A stretch of DNA of 16,335 nt from Desulfobacteraceae bacterium (lineage in GTDB: Bacteria > Desulfobacterota > DSM-4660 > Desulfatiglandales > JALVMZ01), in NCBI GenBank assembly GCA_027032655.1, contig JALVMZ010000183.1, positions 1-16,335 of the forward strand. Direction: 5' to 3'. Shown here in pieces: positions 1 through 6,461 of the stretch. Numbering within the stretch: position 1 is the stretch's first letter; every line of letters begins with the position of its first letter. A program made the position numbers and the translations under genes. Under the pieces are notes generated by a model that ran no database searches, was not told where the DNA came from, and saw nothing but the letters and a program-made list of their open reading frames with translations.

Positions 1-1993
1 GAAGATAAACAAGGAGATTGTTGCAAATATACAGTCCATTGAGGATCCTTCACATCTTGCTGATGCCATATCCGCCCATCTCACTTTGAAGGCGAATGAA
101 AAGCAGGAAATCCTTGAAATAGAAGATCTTAATAAGAGGCTTGAGAAGCTATTTGAAAAATTACGAAAAGAGATAGGGATTCTGGAGCTGGAGGCAAGAC
201 TTAAAAAGAGAGTGAAAGAACAGATGGAGAAGACCCAGAAGGACTACTATCTTAATGAGCAGATGCGGGCCATTCAGAAGGAGATGGGTGCGAAGGATGA
301 TGTGAAGGCAGAGCTTGATGAGCTTGAAAAGAGAATAAAGAGGAAGAGGCTTCCAAAGGAGGCCCATGCCAGGGTATGGCAGGAATTTAAAAAGCTAAAA
401 ATGATGTCTCCCATGTCAGCCGAGGCAACAGTGGTGAGGAATTATATTGACTGGATACTCTCTTTACCCTGGTATGAGAAGACAAGGGATAAGCTGGATA
501 TCAAAGAAGCAGAGGCAATTCTTGAGGAAGACCACTATGGATTAAAAAAGCCAAAGGAGAGGATACTTGAATATCTTGCAGTCCAGAATCTTACCAGGAA
601 GATCAAAGGGCCGATACTCTGTTTTGTTGGCCCCCCTGGTGTTGGCAAGACATCCCTTGCAAGGTCAGTTGCACGGGCAACCGGGAGGAATTTTGTGAGA
701 CTCTCTCTTGGTGGTGTGAGAGATGAGGCAGAGATACGGGGGCATCGCAGGACTTATATAGGAGCACTTCCTGGAAAGATTATCCAGTATTTGAGAAAGG
801 CCAGGTCAAACAATCCTGTGTTCTGTCTGGATGAAGTTGATAAGATGAGCACTGATTTCAGGGGTGATCCATCAGCCGCCCTGCTTGAAGTCCTTGACCC
901 TGAGCAGAACAGTGCATTTAATGACCATTATCTGGACCTGGATTTTGATCTGTCCAATGTGTTTTTTATTACAACAGCTAATACCCTTTACAATATTCCA
1001 CTGCCTCTCCAGGACAGGATGGAGATAATAAGACTTCCAGGATATACTGAATATGAGAAGCTTAACATTGCAAAGCAGTTCCTGATAAAGAAGCAGATTG
1101 AGCAGAATGGGCTTAAACCAGAGAATCTGAGTATCTCAGATAATGCAATTCTCACGATAATCAGGGATTATACAAAGGAGGCAGGAGTAAGAAACCTGGA
1201 AAGGGAGATATCTTCCATATGCAGGAAGGTGGCAAAGGAGATATTGAAGAAGGGAAAGGATACCAGAGTAAGAATCACATCAAAATCAGTGCATAAATAT
1301 CTCGGAATCCCAAGGTATCGGTTTGGTAAAAAGGAGAATGAGAATCTCATAGGTGTTACCACTGGTCTTGCATGGACTGATGTTGGTGGCGAATTACTTC
1401 AGGTGGAAGCAACCATAATGCCCGGTAAAGGGAATCAATTGCTCACGGGAAAACTGGGCGATGTTATGCAGGAGTCAGCTCAGGCAGCAATCAGTTATGT
1501 GCGCTCCAGATCAAGACAATTGAAATTACCTGATAATTTTTATGAGAAGATAGATATACATATCCATGTTCCTGAAGGAGCTATCCCAAAGGATGGTCCT
1601 TCTGCGGGTATTGCACTTGCAACCTCTATTGTTTCAGCACTCAAGAGGATACCGGTGCGGAATGATATTGCAATGACAGGTGAGATTACTCTGCGGGGAC
1701 GGGTGCTTCCCATTGGAGGTCTTAAAGAGAAGATACTTGCTGCCCACAGGGGAGGTATTAGCAAGGTTATTATCCCCCTTGAGAATAAAAAGGATATAGA
1801 GGAAATACCAGGCAGGGTTTTGAATAAGATAGAGCTGGTTCTTGTGGATCATATGGATCAGGTTCTTAGAGAGGCACTTGTGCCTGAAGAGGGAGAGGAG
1901 CTTTTTGCGTCAACAGAAGAGTGTGAGCCATTTTGTATTGAATCGATTGTTAAGCCAGAAGACAAATCACAGGAAGATATAAGGGCTCATTGA
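1..1993 (+). CDS. lon: ATP-dependent protease Lon, 5'-truncated by window edge
   Basis: Lon is a cytoplasmic AAA+ serine protease that unfolds and degrades damaged and regulatory proteins. The frame is open from base 2, and the residues read there (a NIQSIEDPSHLADAIS-like stretch) belong to the Lon N-terminal substrate-binding domain. The TTG at 86 is therefore not the start; the gene begins upstream of the window. About 663 residues are visible against a usual 780-810, so roughly 120-150 are missing. Order: end of N-domain and coiled coil (to about base 430), Walker A GPPGVGKT near base 629, Walker B FCLDEVD near 821, then the protease domain. The catalytic dyad is Ser in KDGPSAG (base 1601) and Lys in GGLKEKI (base 1730), both intact. 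A non-catalytic acidic tail of about 35 residues with two cysteines ends the protein. Two tRNA genes follow behind their own promoter. Identification is certain. Confidence 0.98.
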   Translation, partial: KINKEIVANIQSIEDPSHLADAISAHLTLKANEKQEILEIEDLNKRLEKLFEKLRKEIGILELEARLKKRVKEQMEKTQKDYYLNEQMRAIQKEMGAKDDVKAELDELEKRIKRKRLPKEAHARVWQEFKKLKMMSPMSAEATVVRNYIDWILSLPWYEKTRDKLDIKEAEAILEEDHYGLKKPKERILEYLAVQNLTRKIKGPILCFVGPPGVGKTSLARSVARATGRNFVRLSLGGVRDEAEIRGHRRTYIGALPGKIIQYLRKARSNNPVFCLDEVDKMSTDFRGDPSAALLEVLDPEQNSAFNDHYLDLDFDLSNVFFITTANTLYNIPLPLQDRMEIIRLPGYTEYEKLNIAKQFLIKKQIEQNGLKPENLSISDNAILTIIRDYTKEAGVRNLEREISSICRKVAKEILKKGKDTRVRITSKSVHKYLGIPRYRFGKKENENLIGVTTGLAWTDVGGELLQVEATIMPGKGNQLLTGKLGDVMQESAQAAISYVRSRSRQLKLPDNFYEKIDIHIHVPEGAIPKDGPSAGIALATSIVSALKRIPVRNDIAMTGEITLRGRVLPIGGLKEKILAAHRGGISKVIIPLENKKDIEEIPGRVLNKIELVLVDHMDQVLREALVPEEGEELFASTEECEPFCIESIVKPEDKSQEDIRAH

Positions 1994-2004
1994 TTATATT
2001 TCAA

Positions 2005-2033
2005 TTGACAAGAGGGGGTTTATTTTTTAGAGA
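2005..2033 (+). promoter_or_regulatory. Probable promoter of the tRNA-Val/tRNA-Asp unit
   Basis: A perfect TTGACA -35 box (2005-2010) is followed by a 17-base spacer and a weak -10 (TAGAGA, 2028-2033). This would start transcription about six bases before the tRNA-Val acceptor stem. It lies just after the lon stop codon, so the tRNAs need not depend on lon read-through. The -10 match is poor, which limits confidence. Confidence 0.5.
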
Positions 2034-2045
2034 TAAGTATATTGA

Positions 2046-2117
2046 GGGCGGATAGCTCAGTGGGAGAGCATCGGCCTTACAAGCCGGGGGTCGCAGGTTC
2101 AAATCCTGTTCCGCCCA
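2046..2117 (+). tRNA. tRNA-Val (anticodon TAC)
   Basis: The cloverleaf folds completely. Acceptor GGGCGGA (2046-2052) pairs with TCCGCCC (2110-2116). The D-stem is GCTC/GAGC. The anticodon stem TCGGC/GCCGG encloses loop CTTACAA with anticodon TAC (2078-2080). The T-stem GCAGG/CCTGT encloses TTCAAAT, and the discriminator base is A. The gene is 72 bases long with a compact D-loop. The bases after the discriminator are TTC, so CCA is not encoded and must be added enzymatically, unlike the neighbouring tRNA-Asp. It reads GUA and probably other GUN codons. Confidence 0.97.
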
Positions 2118-2123
2118 TTCAAG

Positions 2124-2202
2124 GGGGGCGTAGTTCAGTTCTGGTTAGAACGCCGGCCTGTCACGCCGGAGGTCGCGGGTTCGAGTCCCGTCGTCCCCGC
2201 CA
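2124..2202 (+). tRNA. tRNA-Asp (anticodon GTC)
   Basis: Acceptor GGGGGCG (2124-2130) pairs with CGTCCCC (2192-2198), with one G-T pair. The D-stem is GTTC/GAAC. The anticodon stem CCGGC/GCCGG encloses CTGTCAC with anticodon GTC. The T-arm GCGGG-TTCGAGT-CCCGT is canonical, and the discriminator is G2199. The terminal CCA is encoded (2200-2202). Only six bases separate it from tRNA-Val, so the two are surely one transcript, closed by the terminator 22 bases downstream. Confidence 0.97.
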
Positions 2203-2223
2203 CAATAGAACTTCATAAGTAAG

Positions 2224-2255
2224 AACCCTTGAGAATCATATCTCAAGGGTTTTTT
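2224..2255 (+). terminator. Rho-independent terminator after the tRNA pair
   Basis: A perfect 11-base-pair stem (AACCCTTGAGA, 2224-2234, with TCTCAAGGGTT, 2241-2251) encloses a six-base loop. The stem's 3' end runs into a T tract (2250-2255). It closes the tRNA transcript and isolates the downstream gene. Confidence 0.93.
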
Positions 2256-2334
2256 ATTTAAAGTGATTGATCAAGCAATTTACGATTATGGTGAAGCTTG
2301 TAATATATAATTTCTTATATATGAAGTATTTTTA

Positions 2335-2364
2335 TTGACAAATTGATTAATAATTTTCTATTGT
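2335..2364 (+). promoter_or_regulatory. Candidate promoter of the winged-helix protein gene
   Basis: A perfect TTGACA (2335-2340) is followed, 18 bases later, by TATTGT (2359-2364), a four-of-six match to the -10 consensus. It sits in a very AT-rich gap that otherwise shows no gene, where chance matches are common. It would give a leader of about 110 bases carrying the palindrome at 2442-2456. Confidence 0.4.
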
Positions 2365-2441
2365 TTATTAAAAAGTGAATTAGAAGATTTTTATTATATT
2401 TTATATATCAGTTTCTATAAGTATTAGAGTATTTGATTTTT

Positions 2442-2456
2442 ATTAATTGAATTAAT
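2442..2456 (+). promoter_or_regulatory. Perfect palindrome just upstream of the winged-helix gene (candidate operator)
   Basis: ATTAATT-G-AATTAAT is a perfect inverted repeat with seven-base arms, ending 11 bases before the ribosome-binding site. A second, wider inverted repeat overlaps it (TTTGATT at 2432-2438 and AATCAAA at 2454-2460). Because the next gene encodes a DNA-binding protein, this could be an autoregulatory site or a leader hairpin. In such AT-rich DNA, chance is a real alternative. Confidence 0.35.
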
Positions 2457-2481
2457 CAAACATCTTTAAAGGAGGTTATTG

Positions 2482-2817
2482 ATGGAAAGATTAAAAAAGG
2501 AGGTCAAGGCACTTCAGAAGCAGATTAATGAACTTTCCAAAAGGACAGAGAAGATGTTGAATCTGATCGAGAAGGCCGGGAAAACAGCCTCAAAACCTGC
2601 TACCAAGAGAGGAGCAAAGAAGAAAACCTCTAAAAAGAAGAAGACAGCTGTTGATGCTGTTTTTGAGGTGATAAAGAGGAGCATCAAGGGAGTAAATACA
2701 GCAAAGATCAAAGAGAAAACGGGATTTAAAGAGAAGAAGATATGGGATACAGTAAATAGGTTGAAAAAGCAGGGTCTGGTCAAGAGCAAAGGAAAAGGCA
2801 TATATATCAAGGCATAA
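2482..2817 (+). CDS. Small lysine-rich winged-helix DNA-binding protein (nucleoid-type), 111 aa
   Basis: Three regions are visible. Residues 1-32 form an amphipathic coiled coil (MERLKKEVKALQKQINEL). Residues 33-55 form a basic Ala/Lys/Thr linker resembling a histone-H1 tail. Residues 56-111 form a helical domain ending in a short beta wing (GLVKSKGKGIYIKA), typical of winged-helix folds. I recall similar small proteins, often labelled MarR-like or hypothetical, in Desulfobacterota, but no function is established. It probably dimerises through the coil and binds DNA, either as a nucleoid protein or as a regulator. The ATG at 2482 is chosen because AAAGGAGG (2468-2475) lies six bases before it; the in-frame TTG at 2479 is too close. 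The gene stands alone between the tRNA terminator and a convergent protease gene. Confidence 0.85.
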   Translation: MERLKKEVKALQKQINELSKRTEKMLNLIEKAGKTASKPATKRGAKKKTSKKKKTAVDAVFEVIKRSIKGVNTAKIKEKTGFKEKKIWDTVNRLKKQGLVKSKGKGIYIKA

Positions 2818-2852
2818 ATCAGGATGCGTTGTTATCTTTTCTTGGGACGAAG

Positions 2853-3479
2853 TCAACCGATATTGATTAGCATATAGAGATTTTTCCCGGCAAACAGGGA
2901 TGATATTAAGAAAATGGGATATCCCAGGACTCTATAAACAATTCCTGCATGTGTGAAGTAGTCCAGGAAGATAATTCCCATAAGGATCATGGGGGCATAT
3001 CTCATGGAGTTTCTATAGGTATTTGATAGATTGTAGGGGAGAAGATTCTCCAGCACATGGGAGCCATCAAGTGGCGGTATAGGTATAAGGTTAAAGATAC
3101 CAAGTCCCACATTCATCAGAAGCATATAGATCAGAACCTTGATATAAATCTCTGACGGGAAGAGAAGATAACGGATAAAAAATCCAGCTATCAGACCTGC
3201 TATCAGATTTGAAATGGGTCCGCTCAGGGATACTATCATTATGTCTCTTCTTATCCTCCTGAAATATCCAGGATTTAAAGGAACAGGTTTTGCCCATCCA
3301 AAGTTGAATAAAAACAAACACAGTGCCCCTAAGGGATCAATATGGCGAATGGGATTAAATGAGAGCCTTCCCGAGTATTTTGCAGTGGGGTCTCCCAGAA
3401 ACAGGGCACTTCTTCCGTGTGCATACTCGTGAATGGTGATTGCAAACAACAGAACAGGTATCTTTATTATCCAGTCCAT
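2853..3479 (-). CDS. Site-2-protease-like (M50) intramembrane zinc metalloprotease, short form
   Basis: This is a membrane-embedded metalloprotease of the M50 family. Members cleave transmembrane segments of regulators, although the substrate here is unknown. The zinc motif HEYAH (His17, Glu18, His21) lies in the first hydrophobic helix. The third-ligand motif is NLIPIPPLDG (Asn130 to Gly139, Asp138 the expected ligand). At least four hydrophobic segments are visible (about 4-24, 48-62, 83-104, 115-135), with another near 163-176. At 208 residues without PDZ or CBS domains it is the compact bacterial/archaeal type, not RseP. It starts at an ATG preceded by a weak AAGG. It is convergent with the winged-helix gene (35-base gap) and divergent from the MEMO-like gene. 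Confidence 0.93.
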   Translation of the reverse strand: MDWIIKIPVLLFAITIHEYAHGRSALFLGDPTAKYSGRLSFNPIRHIDPLGALCLFLFNFGWAKPVPLNPGYFRRIRRDIMIVSLSGPISNLIAGLIAGFFIRYLLFPSEIYIKVLIYMLLMNVGLGIFNLIPIPPLDGSHVLENLLPYNLSNTYRNSMRYAPMILMGIIFLDYFTHAGIVYRVLGYPIFLISSLFAGKNLYMLINIG

Positions 3480-3583
3480 AATTATTAACCTTAATAAAGT
3501 ATGATAAAATGTTTATCTTCCATCAGGTTCATTTTGGGATGAAATCCTGTTACATTCCTGTTTCTTTAAAAGAAAGTTTCATG

Positions 3584-3611
3584 TTTAATTATTTCGTAAT
3601 TTCTGTATAAT
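3584..3611 (+). promoter_or_regulatory. Candidate promoter of the MEMO-like gene
   Basis: TATAAT occurs twice in tandem, sharing a T (3606-3611 and 3611-3616). A weak -35 (TTTAAT, 3584-3589) lies 16 bases before the first copy. Just upstream, TTTCTTT/AAAGAAA (3561-3575) is a perfect inverted repeat about a single base. The spacing to the gene start at 3659 allows a leader of about 40 bases. Confidence 0.45.
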
Positions 3612-3658
3612 ATAATTTTAAAAAAAGATCACGATTTATTTAACAAGGAGAAGGCGGT

Positions 3659-4507
3659 ATGCCAAGAAGAGCCGATTTTGCAGGGAGCTGGTATCCTGGA
3701 TCCCTGAGAGAATGCAGGCAGATTATTGAGGAATTTTCCTCAAAGTCAGTGCCATGCCCGAATTCAGGGTCACCTTTGGGTGGCATTGTCCCCCATGCAG
3801 GCTGGTTTTATTCGGGCCAGATTGCATGTAATGTGATTAAATGCCTTAAAGACAACAAACCTGACACTGTAATCCTGTTTGGCAGACACCTTCATCCTGG
3901 ATCAGAAAACTACATAATGAAAGAGGGGACATGGTCAACCCCGCTTGGTGAACTTGAAATTGACAGGGAAATGGGAGATAGGATTGTAGATGAGTTTCCA
4001 TTCAGGATAGAGACTGAAACCATGTATGAGCCAGATAATACCATTGAATTACAACTGCCTTTTTTAAAATATTTTTTTCCAGATACAAAGATATTGCCTA
4101 TTGGTGTGCCCCCCAGAGAATCTTCCATTGAGCTGGGAAAGAGACTTGCAAGGTTGAGTATTGAACTGGGCAGAAAGGTTATAATTATTGGTTCAACTGA
4201 TCTTACTCACTATGGGTATAATTATGGGTTTACACCACAGGGCACAGGAGAGAAGGCAATCCAATGGGTCAAAGATGTAAATGATAGCAGGATCATTAAT
4301 CTAATGTTGTCAATGGATGCTGATAATGTTATTAATACGGGACTCAGTGATTCCAGTGCTTGCTGTTCAGGTGCCGCAGGCACAGCAATATCTGCATTAA
4401 AAGAACTGGGTGCAAAGAGAGGTGAAAAGATAATGTATTACACAAGTTATGATATAAGGCCTGATACCAGCTTTGTGGGGTATGTGGGTATTGTATATTA
4501 TAGATGA
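3659..4507 (+). CDS. amrB: AmmeMemoRadiSam system protein B (MEMO1 family)
   Basis: This is a MEMO1-family protein related to class III nonhaem-iron dioxygenases; its bacterial function is unknown. The N-terminal RxADFAGSWYPG, the metal-site HAGWxYSG and the SSACCSGAAG block are family hallmarks. By comparison with human MEMO1 (His49, His81, Asp189, His192, Cys244), the equivalents here are His46, His77 or His79, Asp181 and His184 (in STDLTH), and Cys235 or Cys236, so the metal pocket looks intact. The usual EHxxExQLPF block is instead DNTIELQLPF, with Asn127 replacing the conserved histidine. The length of 282 aa is normal. AAGGAG (3645-3650) sits eight bases before the ATG. The usual partners, the AMMECR1 domain and the radical SAM protein, are not beside it. 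It may share a transcript with the kinase gene 57 bases downstream. Confidence 0.92.
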   Translation: MPRRADFAGSWYPGSLRECRQIIEEFSSKSVPCPNSGSPLGGIVPHAGWFYSGQIACNVIKCLKDNKPDTVILFGRHLHPGSENYIMKEGTWSTPLGELEIDREMGDRIVDEFPFRIETETMYEPDNTIELQLPFLKYFFPDTKILPIGVPPRESSIELGKRLARLSIELGRKVIIIGSTDLTHYGYNYGFTPQGTGEKAIQWVKDVNDSRIINLMLSMDADNVINTGLSDSSACCSGAAGTAISALKELGAKRGEKIMYYTSYDIRPDTSFVGYVGIVYYR

Positions 4508-4564
4508 AATCAGTCATTACAATTCATCATTATAATGAGATACTTGACTTGAGAGGTAAAGGGA

Positions 4565-5314
4565 ATGATGAACAGTAGAATCAAGTTTGATCTTCTTATT
4601 CACGACTTAAAAGGACCACTTGCAGTTATGGAATCAGGGGTGGTCTCACTTCTCAGGAGAGAGGAGAAATATGGACCTCTCACTGAAAGTCAGAAAAAGG
4701 TCTTAAAGCGAGTATTAAGAAACATAAAAGTCACCCAGACACTTGTAAATGATGCTCTTGAGCTTGGCAGATCATCGGAGGGTATCATTCATAAAGAGAA
4801 GATTCTGGTATCAAAGCTGGTAAATGAAGCATTAATAGAATTGTTTGATCTTATGTCATGCGATAAGACAGATGCCCTTAAAGAGTGCAGAGATGTAAAA
4901 GAGGTAAAGAAGCTGTTAAGTCAAGAGGGTATTATCCTTGATATGGATGAGGGCCTCTGGAATAAAGAGCTGGTTATAGATAAAAGAAAGATTAATCAGA
5001 TACTCAGAAATCTTCTCAGCAATGCCCTTAAATACAGGAAAAAAGAGGTATTAATACAGATAAAAGAGAATGACAAACATCTTATCCTTTCTGTTCAGGA
5101 TGATGGAGAGGGGATACCTCCCAGTTATCATGAAAACATATTTAAATGTTATTTTCAGATGGATCAGGGTAAGGAATACTGTGTTAGAGGTCATGGTATT
5201 GGGCTTGCTGGAGTCATGATATTGGTGGAAGATATGGGTGGAGAGCTTACCTTGGAGAGTGATGTGGGCAAAGGTGCCAAGTTTTCTGTGAAGCTTCCTC
5301 TTGAGAAAGGATAA
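4565..5314 (+). CDS. Minimal cytoplasmic sensor histidine kinase
   Basis: This 249-aa protein contains little but the kinase core. The H-box at the extreme N terminus (LIHDLKGPL, His13) starts the HisKA helices. The ATPase domain has an N-box (NLLSNALKY, Asn153), a G1 box (DDGEGIP, 179-185), an F-box-like IFKCYF and a G2 box (GHGIGL, 209-214). There is no transmembrane segment, PAS or GAF domain, so any signal must come through a partner protein. The protein begins only twelve residues before the phosphoacceptor. Two ATGs are adjacent (4565 and 4568); GAGAGG (4551-4556) fits the first and AAAGGG (4558-4563) the second. The response regulator gene converges on it with five bases between the stop codons, so the two are likely partners but not an operon. 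Confidence 0.93.
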   Translation: MMNSRIKFDLLIHDLKGPLAVMESGVVSLLRREEKYGPLTESQKKVLKRVLRNIKVTQTLVNDALELGRSSEGIIHKEKILVSKLVNEALIELFDLMSCDKTDALKECRDVKEVKKLLSQEGIILDMDEGLWNKELVIDKRKINQILRNLLSNALKYRKKEVLIQIKENDKHLILSVQDDGEGIPPSYHENIFKCYFQMDQGKEYCVRGHGIGLAGVMILVEDMGGELTLESDVGKGAKFSVKLPLEKG

Positions 5315-5319
5315 AGATA

Positions 5320-5844
5320 TCAAATCATCGCATCCAATTCATCCTTTGATACAGCATAACTTTCGTCAAATGCCTTCCAGAAATCCTTGTCCTTTTCTTG
5401 CCAGTCAGGGCCGAACTTTTTATCAAAAAAGGGTTTGAGCCTTTTGAACCATCCCCTATACTTTTTTATGCCCCTGTTTTGGGCATTCAGCATCTCAGCA
5501 AGATAAACTGCGATATCTGATATCTTATCTTTCGGAACATATGCCCTGGCTCCCTCTTTTATTGATTTAACGAGATTATCAGGGCTCAGTGCGTGAGCCG
5601 TTAGCATTATGGCAGGAATTCCCTTTTCATTGGCAAGTTGTAAAAGGTCATATCCTCTTACGCCCATAATATCCAGTATGGCAGCATCATATGGGTATTT
5701 ATCCAGAAACTTTTTTGCAGTCTCAAAATCAGGAGCCTTATCTACCAGACACATGTCAAGGAGTTCTTCAAGGGTCTCAAGTATGTCAGGTTCATCATCA
5801 ACAATAAGAATCCTCTTATCCTTTAATATATCTTGAATCTCCAT
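5320..5844 (-). CDS. Single-domain response regulator with C-terminal helical tail
   Basis: A receiver domain fills residues 9-120: acidic pair Asp16-Asp17 with Glu18 (VDDEPD), phosphoacceptor Asp58 (AAILDIMG), Thr82 (MLTAHA) and Lys105 (YVPKDK), all intact. The remaining 50 or so residues are basic and aromatic (KKYRGWFKRLKPFFDKKFGPDW) and match no DNA-binding or enzymatic output domain. It probably acts by protein contact or as a phosphorelay intermediate. Similar tailed receivers occur, as I recall, in Desulfobacterota. The ATG at 5844 follows a strong AGGAGGGG. Its convergent neighbour, the 249-aa kinase, is the obvious candidate phosphodonor. Confidence 0.93.
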   Translation of the reverse strand: MEIQDILKDKRILIVDDEPDILETLEELLDMCLVDKAPDFETAKKFLDKYPYDAAILDIMGVRGYDLLQLANEKGIPAIMLTAHALSPDNLVKSIKEGARAYVPKDKISDIAVYLAEMLNAQNRGIKKYRGWFKRLKPFFDKKFGPDWQEKDKDFWKAFDESYAVSKDELDAMI

Positions 5845-5885
5845 TGGCCCCTCCTGGTGTAAAAAATCTTTTAAGATAATGAGAG

Positions 5886-5915
5886 ATACTAACCTGATAA
5901 TAGTTATACAGTCAA
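5886..5915 (-). promoter_or_regulatory. Candidate promoter of the response regulator gene
   Basis: On the minus strand, TTGACT (complement of 5910-5915) is followed 18 bases later by TAGTAT (complement of 5886-5891), a four-of-six -10 match. It lies about 42 bases before the regulator's start codon, inside the divergent gap to the CooT unit. Confidence 0.4.
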
Positions 5916-5950
5916 CTGAAAAAGCTATATGCGGGATTTATCTATTTTAC

Positions 5951-5979
5951 TTGTTGTAATGATAAAAATCTGATAAATA
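5951..5979 (+). promoter_or_regulatory. Candidate promoter of the CooT/sirtuin unit
   Basis: TTGTTG (5951-5956), a 17-base spacer and TAAATA (5974-5979) preceded by TGA give a possible extended -10 promoter. It lies 25 bases upstream of the first gene of the unit. The hexamers are weak, so this is a suggestion only. Confidence 0.3.
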
Positions 5980-6004
5980 ACTAAATAATAGATGGGGGTT
6001 GATT

Positions 6005-6214
6005 ATGGATTTTATTGAAAAGGCCAGAATAAGAATAAAAAGATGGATTGAGCACAATATGGATCATGAAAAGGAATATGAGAAATTTGTAGATGAACTT
6101 GATCAAGCAGGTATGAATCAGAGTGCGGAGTTTATAAGAGAGATGATTGAATTTTCAAAAAAACAGACAGAGGCATTGAAAAAAGCCCTTAATGCCCTTG
6201 ATAAAAGAATATAG
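6005..6214 (+). CDS. Small helical protein encoded beside CooT, 69 aa, unknown function
   Basis: This is a soluble, fully helical, charged protein with no signal peptide. The core reads RWIEHNMDHEKEYEKF, with two histidines four residues apart (His17 and His21) on one helix face and nearby acidic residues that could bind a metal. The second half is a helix-turn-helix of charged residues ending KALNALDKRI. I recall small proteins with a similar WIxHNxxH...EY pattern beside CooT genes in anaerobes, which would suggest a nickel-related role; this is memory plus context, not proof. The ATG at 6005 is chosen over the TTG at 5999 because the GGGGG of the Shine-Dalgarno-like stretch (5994-5998) lies six bases before it. 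CooT follows 38 bases later on the same strand. Confidence 0.8.
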   Translation: MDFIEKARIRIKRWIEHNMDHEKEYEKFVDELDQAGMNQSAEFIREMIEFSKKQTEALKKALNALDKRI

Positions 6215-6242
6215 ATTAATCTGGAATATATATTAAATTCGT

Positions 6243-6247
6243 GGAGG
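6243..6247 (+). promoter_or_regulatory. Ribosome-binding site that fixes the CooT start
   Basis: GGAGG lies five bases before the ATG at 6253. It rules out the in-frame GTG at 6241, which would overlap this site and add four residues before the Met-Cys-Glu that CooT proteins begin with. Confidence 0.7.
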
Positions 6248-6252
6248 CGAAT

Positions 6253-6441
6253 ATGTGTGAAGCCCATGTTTATATTGTTAGAAATGGAGAGGAAGAGAAG
6301 GTCTTAGAAGATGTTGACCTTATAGAAGTGGTGCAGGATGGGATAAGGCTCGTTAATATATTTGGAGAGCAAAAGGTTCTGAAGGCAAGACTTAAAAGTT
6401 ATGACAGTTCTGAGAGAAAGGTCATTCTTGAAAGTTTATAG
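6253..6441 (+). CDS. cooT: CooT-type nickel-binding protein, 62 aa
   Basis: CooT proteins are small dimeric nickel chaperones first linked to maturation of carbon monoxide dehydrogenase. In studied members Cys2 binds the nickel. Here the protein begins Met-Cys-Glu-Ala, with Cys2 present only if the ATG at 6253 is the start, as its ribosome-binding site indicates. The rest shows the family pattern: VYIVRNGEEEKVLEDVDLIE, then IRLVNIFGEQKVLKARLK, an all-beta small barrel. The length matches the family. No carbon monoxide dehydrogenase or hydrogenase gene is in the window, so the target enzyme is unknown. It sits between the 69-aa helical protein and a sirtuin, 20 bases before the latter, probably all co-transcribed. 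Confidence 0.9.
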   Translation: MCEAHVYIVRNGEEEKVLEDVDLIEVVQDGIRLVNIFGEQKVLKARLKSYDSSERKVILESL

Positions 6442-6461
6442 ATAATCAGAGGTTACTATTT

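Noticed and set aside
86..88. TTG as the start of the Lon gene
   Set aside because: The frame stays open to base 2 and encodes recognisable Lon N-domain sequence, so the gene is truncated by the window edge.
2256..2481. Possible small RNA or origin in the AT-rich gap
   Set aside because: No DnaA-box cluster, no terminator of its own and no stable fold beyond the noted palindrome.
5867..5878. ATCTT/AAGAT inverted repeat as an operator
   Set aside because: Only five-base arms in AT-rich DNA; expected by chance.
6241..6243. GTG as the CooT start
   Set aside because: It overlaps the ribosome-binding site and would bury the nickel-binding Cys2 inside the chain.
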